This document shows, in pieces, positions 35,568 to 37,021 of a stretch of DNA of 37,021 bases. This DNA comes from Entrophospora sp. SA101. Lineage: Eukaryota; Glomeromycota; Glomeromycetes; Entrophosporales; Entrophosporaceae. Where the stretch lies: the NCBI GenBank assembly GCA_958430865.1, contig CAUDNR010004613.1:1-37021 (forward strand), in the 5' to 3' direction. The notes under the pieces were generated by a model. That model worked only from the letters and a program-made list of their open reading frames with translations. It was not told the DNA's origin and made no database searches. A program made the translations under genes and the position numbers. Numbering within the stretch: the first letter of the stretch is position 1; each line of letters begins with the position of its first letter.

Positions 35568-37021
35568 TTCAATGAGATGATTTTTGCACCATTCTTGCAA
35601 TTTAAGAACAAATTTAATAGTTGTTGGTTAAGCATTGGACTAAACATAAAATTGTTTGCTAATAGTACGTCTGCTTGTTCTATATCTTTTAAGGTGTCCA
35701 TGTCATTTAAAAAGTCCCCTTTTCTAATAACAATATCTCCATATTCTAATCCATAATAACTAATGTACAAGATTTTAATAATAAATAAATAAAATCATTC
35801 ATTCAAATATTCATTGTAAATATAACATTGATTTTTTTATCCCATTAAATAAATATTGATACTAACTTTGCACGAGCTTTAAATTCAGCTAAATGTTTCA
35901 TTGAAAGTGCACTTGGATTATCTGCTGTTTCTATTCCGATTGATGTACAGCCTGTTTGAGCTGCAACTTGTAAAACTACATTACCAACTCCACATCCCAG
36001 ATCAATAAATAAAGAATCTTTCTTTATACAAGTTTTTTTAATCATGTCATTAATCAATTGAGGCTGAAGCTCTCCATATACATTACTAGAAAATGCTTTT
36101 ATATCAAAAATAACATACACATATACATATATCTATTAATATAAACCGTCACGTATTTATAATAGAAATAGGAAATGAATGGATGGATACCTTTGTAGTG
36201 TTTCAGACTATCAACTTCAGGCCCAACGGCTCTACTATAGACCTGTGTTAGTATTTGTTTAACTAAATTAAAAGAAGTAGATGCTGATGCTGATGATGAC
36301 GATGACGATGACGATGACGATGATGATTCTTCTCTTCCTTCAATCTTTTTCTTTTTTTTTTCCTCTTCAACAGATCTTCTTTTTTTAATTGTTTGAGTGT
36401 TTTATTAAAATCCTCAACTGCTTTAATAAATTGTACACCATCTTTACGATTTCGATATTTGGTTAATCGTCTAAATATCCCATCCTTGTCAAGCTCATCA
36501 TCCTCCAAAACCCCAAATCTTCTTGCTACTTCCTCTGGAAGCAGTTCTTTAACGATTAGTGTTATTGTGTCAAACAGATCTTCCATTGGTTGATATTCAT
36601 CATCTTGATCTGTTTTAACTAATGCAAACCTATTATATATAAGATCCATACATAACAAATGAATAAATAAACAAATACAAAGAAAAAAAATCTAGCTTGA
36701 TCTATTTCATTTATTAATTTATTTATTTTTTACCATTCTTTAATATCTGATCCTGGGTATTCCAATTCAACCCTATGAAATGGATTCTCGTCATTTACCT
36801 CTAATAAAGGATCTTCTGGAAAAACTTTTTTTTTTAAATAATTATTAAAAGTTTAAAATGTATAGGAGAGCAGGAGGGAGAAATAGAAACAAAAATACAT
36901 AAATATATCTAAACATATAAATATACATACAATTATGATAAAGTTTTGTTAATTGTAATACCACTTGCTCAGAATGAATGATTTGCAAGCTCTCCTCTTC
37001 GATATCAATTTTTTTTCTTTT
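35568..37021 (-). pseudogene. DOT1: Inverted partial copy of DOT1, frameshifted and truncated; continues past the window edge
   Basis: This is the reverse complement of 32217-33671, introns included. Equivalent exons are 36931-37021 (cut by the edge), 36734-36824, 36191-36629, 35867-36095 and 35759-35568. Matching features sum to 69238 upstream and 69239 downstream of one point, so the arms differ in length by one base. That base is in the Lys-coding A run: 11 A in the first copy, 10 here (about 36352-36361). The loss shifts the Ser tract to Arg/His repeats and ends the frame at 36263. At 35568 homology stops after TTGAA, so the last DOT1 motifs and the C-terminal exon are missing. Even without the A-run loss, the protein would end LKNNQ at 35498. 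A homopolymer error or assembly artefact must be considered. Confidence 0.88.

Noticed and set aside
1..37021. tRNA, rRNA or CRISPR features
   Set aside because: No cloverleaf-like block with TTCRANYC-type arm, no rRNA-like conserved stretch and no spaced direct-repeat array was seen on reading both strands. A covariance-model search was not possible.

Overview
The window looks like nuclear DNA of an early-diverging fungus. It is very AT-rich, genes carry many short GT..AG introns (usually 60-120 nt), proteins have Asn/Gln/Ser tracts, and decayed Tc1/mariner elements lie between genes. The overall style fits a Glomeromycotina genome such as Rhizophagus. That placement is inference from style and gene content; no search was run.

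Layout. 1-6196: repeats and gene remnants. There is a Tc1-like element with ~150-bp inverted repeats at the left edge, two decayed minus-strand genes, and a second older Tc1-like element. 6197-9470 (+): a 15-exon gene joining a Gln/Asn-rich, HR1-like N-terminus to an M20 peptidase of the PM20D2 type. 9696-11359 (+): an HDHD2-like HAD phosphatase. 11755-13153 (-): a UBAC2-like rhomboid/UBA membrane protein, divergent from 13576-15560 (+), an NDT80/PhoG-type transcription factor. 15561-19261: gene-poor, with a transposase scrap and a decayed minus-strand gene. 19262-22636 (-): complete peroxisomal trifunctional FOX2 ending in SKL. 23101-23273: a MITE with TA duplication. 23425-27121 (-): a 15-exon gene that is probably Mediator subunit 5, with possible further N-terminal exons to 27616. 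27617-28929: remnants and a degenerate short repeat. 28930-30997 (-): an in-frame fusion of an RluA-type pseudouridine synthase that has lost its catalytic Asp with a HemK/MTQ1 glutamine methyltransferase. 32190-33991 (+): DOT1 histone H3-K79 methyltransferase. 34401-35115 (-): a RidA-family protein with a 10-nt exon. 35568-37021 (-): a second, inverted, truncated and frameshifted DOT1 copy running off the right edge.

The genes do not form one pathway. FOX2 is lipid beta-oxidation. DOT1, the MED5-like protein and the NDT80-like factor act in chromatin or transcription. The MTQ1-like fusion would act on organellar translation if it is mitochondrial. The most unusual content is the pseudo-pseudouridine-synthase/HemK fusion, the HR1-like/M20 fusion, the inverted DOT1 duplication around the RidA gene, and two odd splicing situations: an apparent GA..AG intron and a 10-nt exon. 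Exon boundaries were read by hand from reading-frame continuity and splice dinucleotides.
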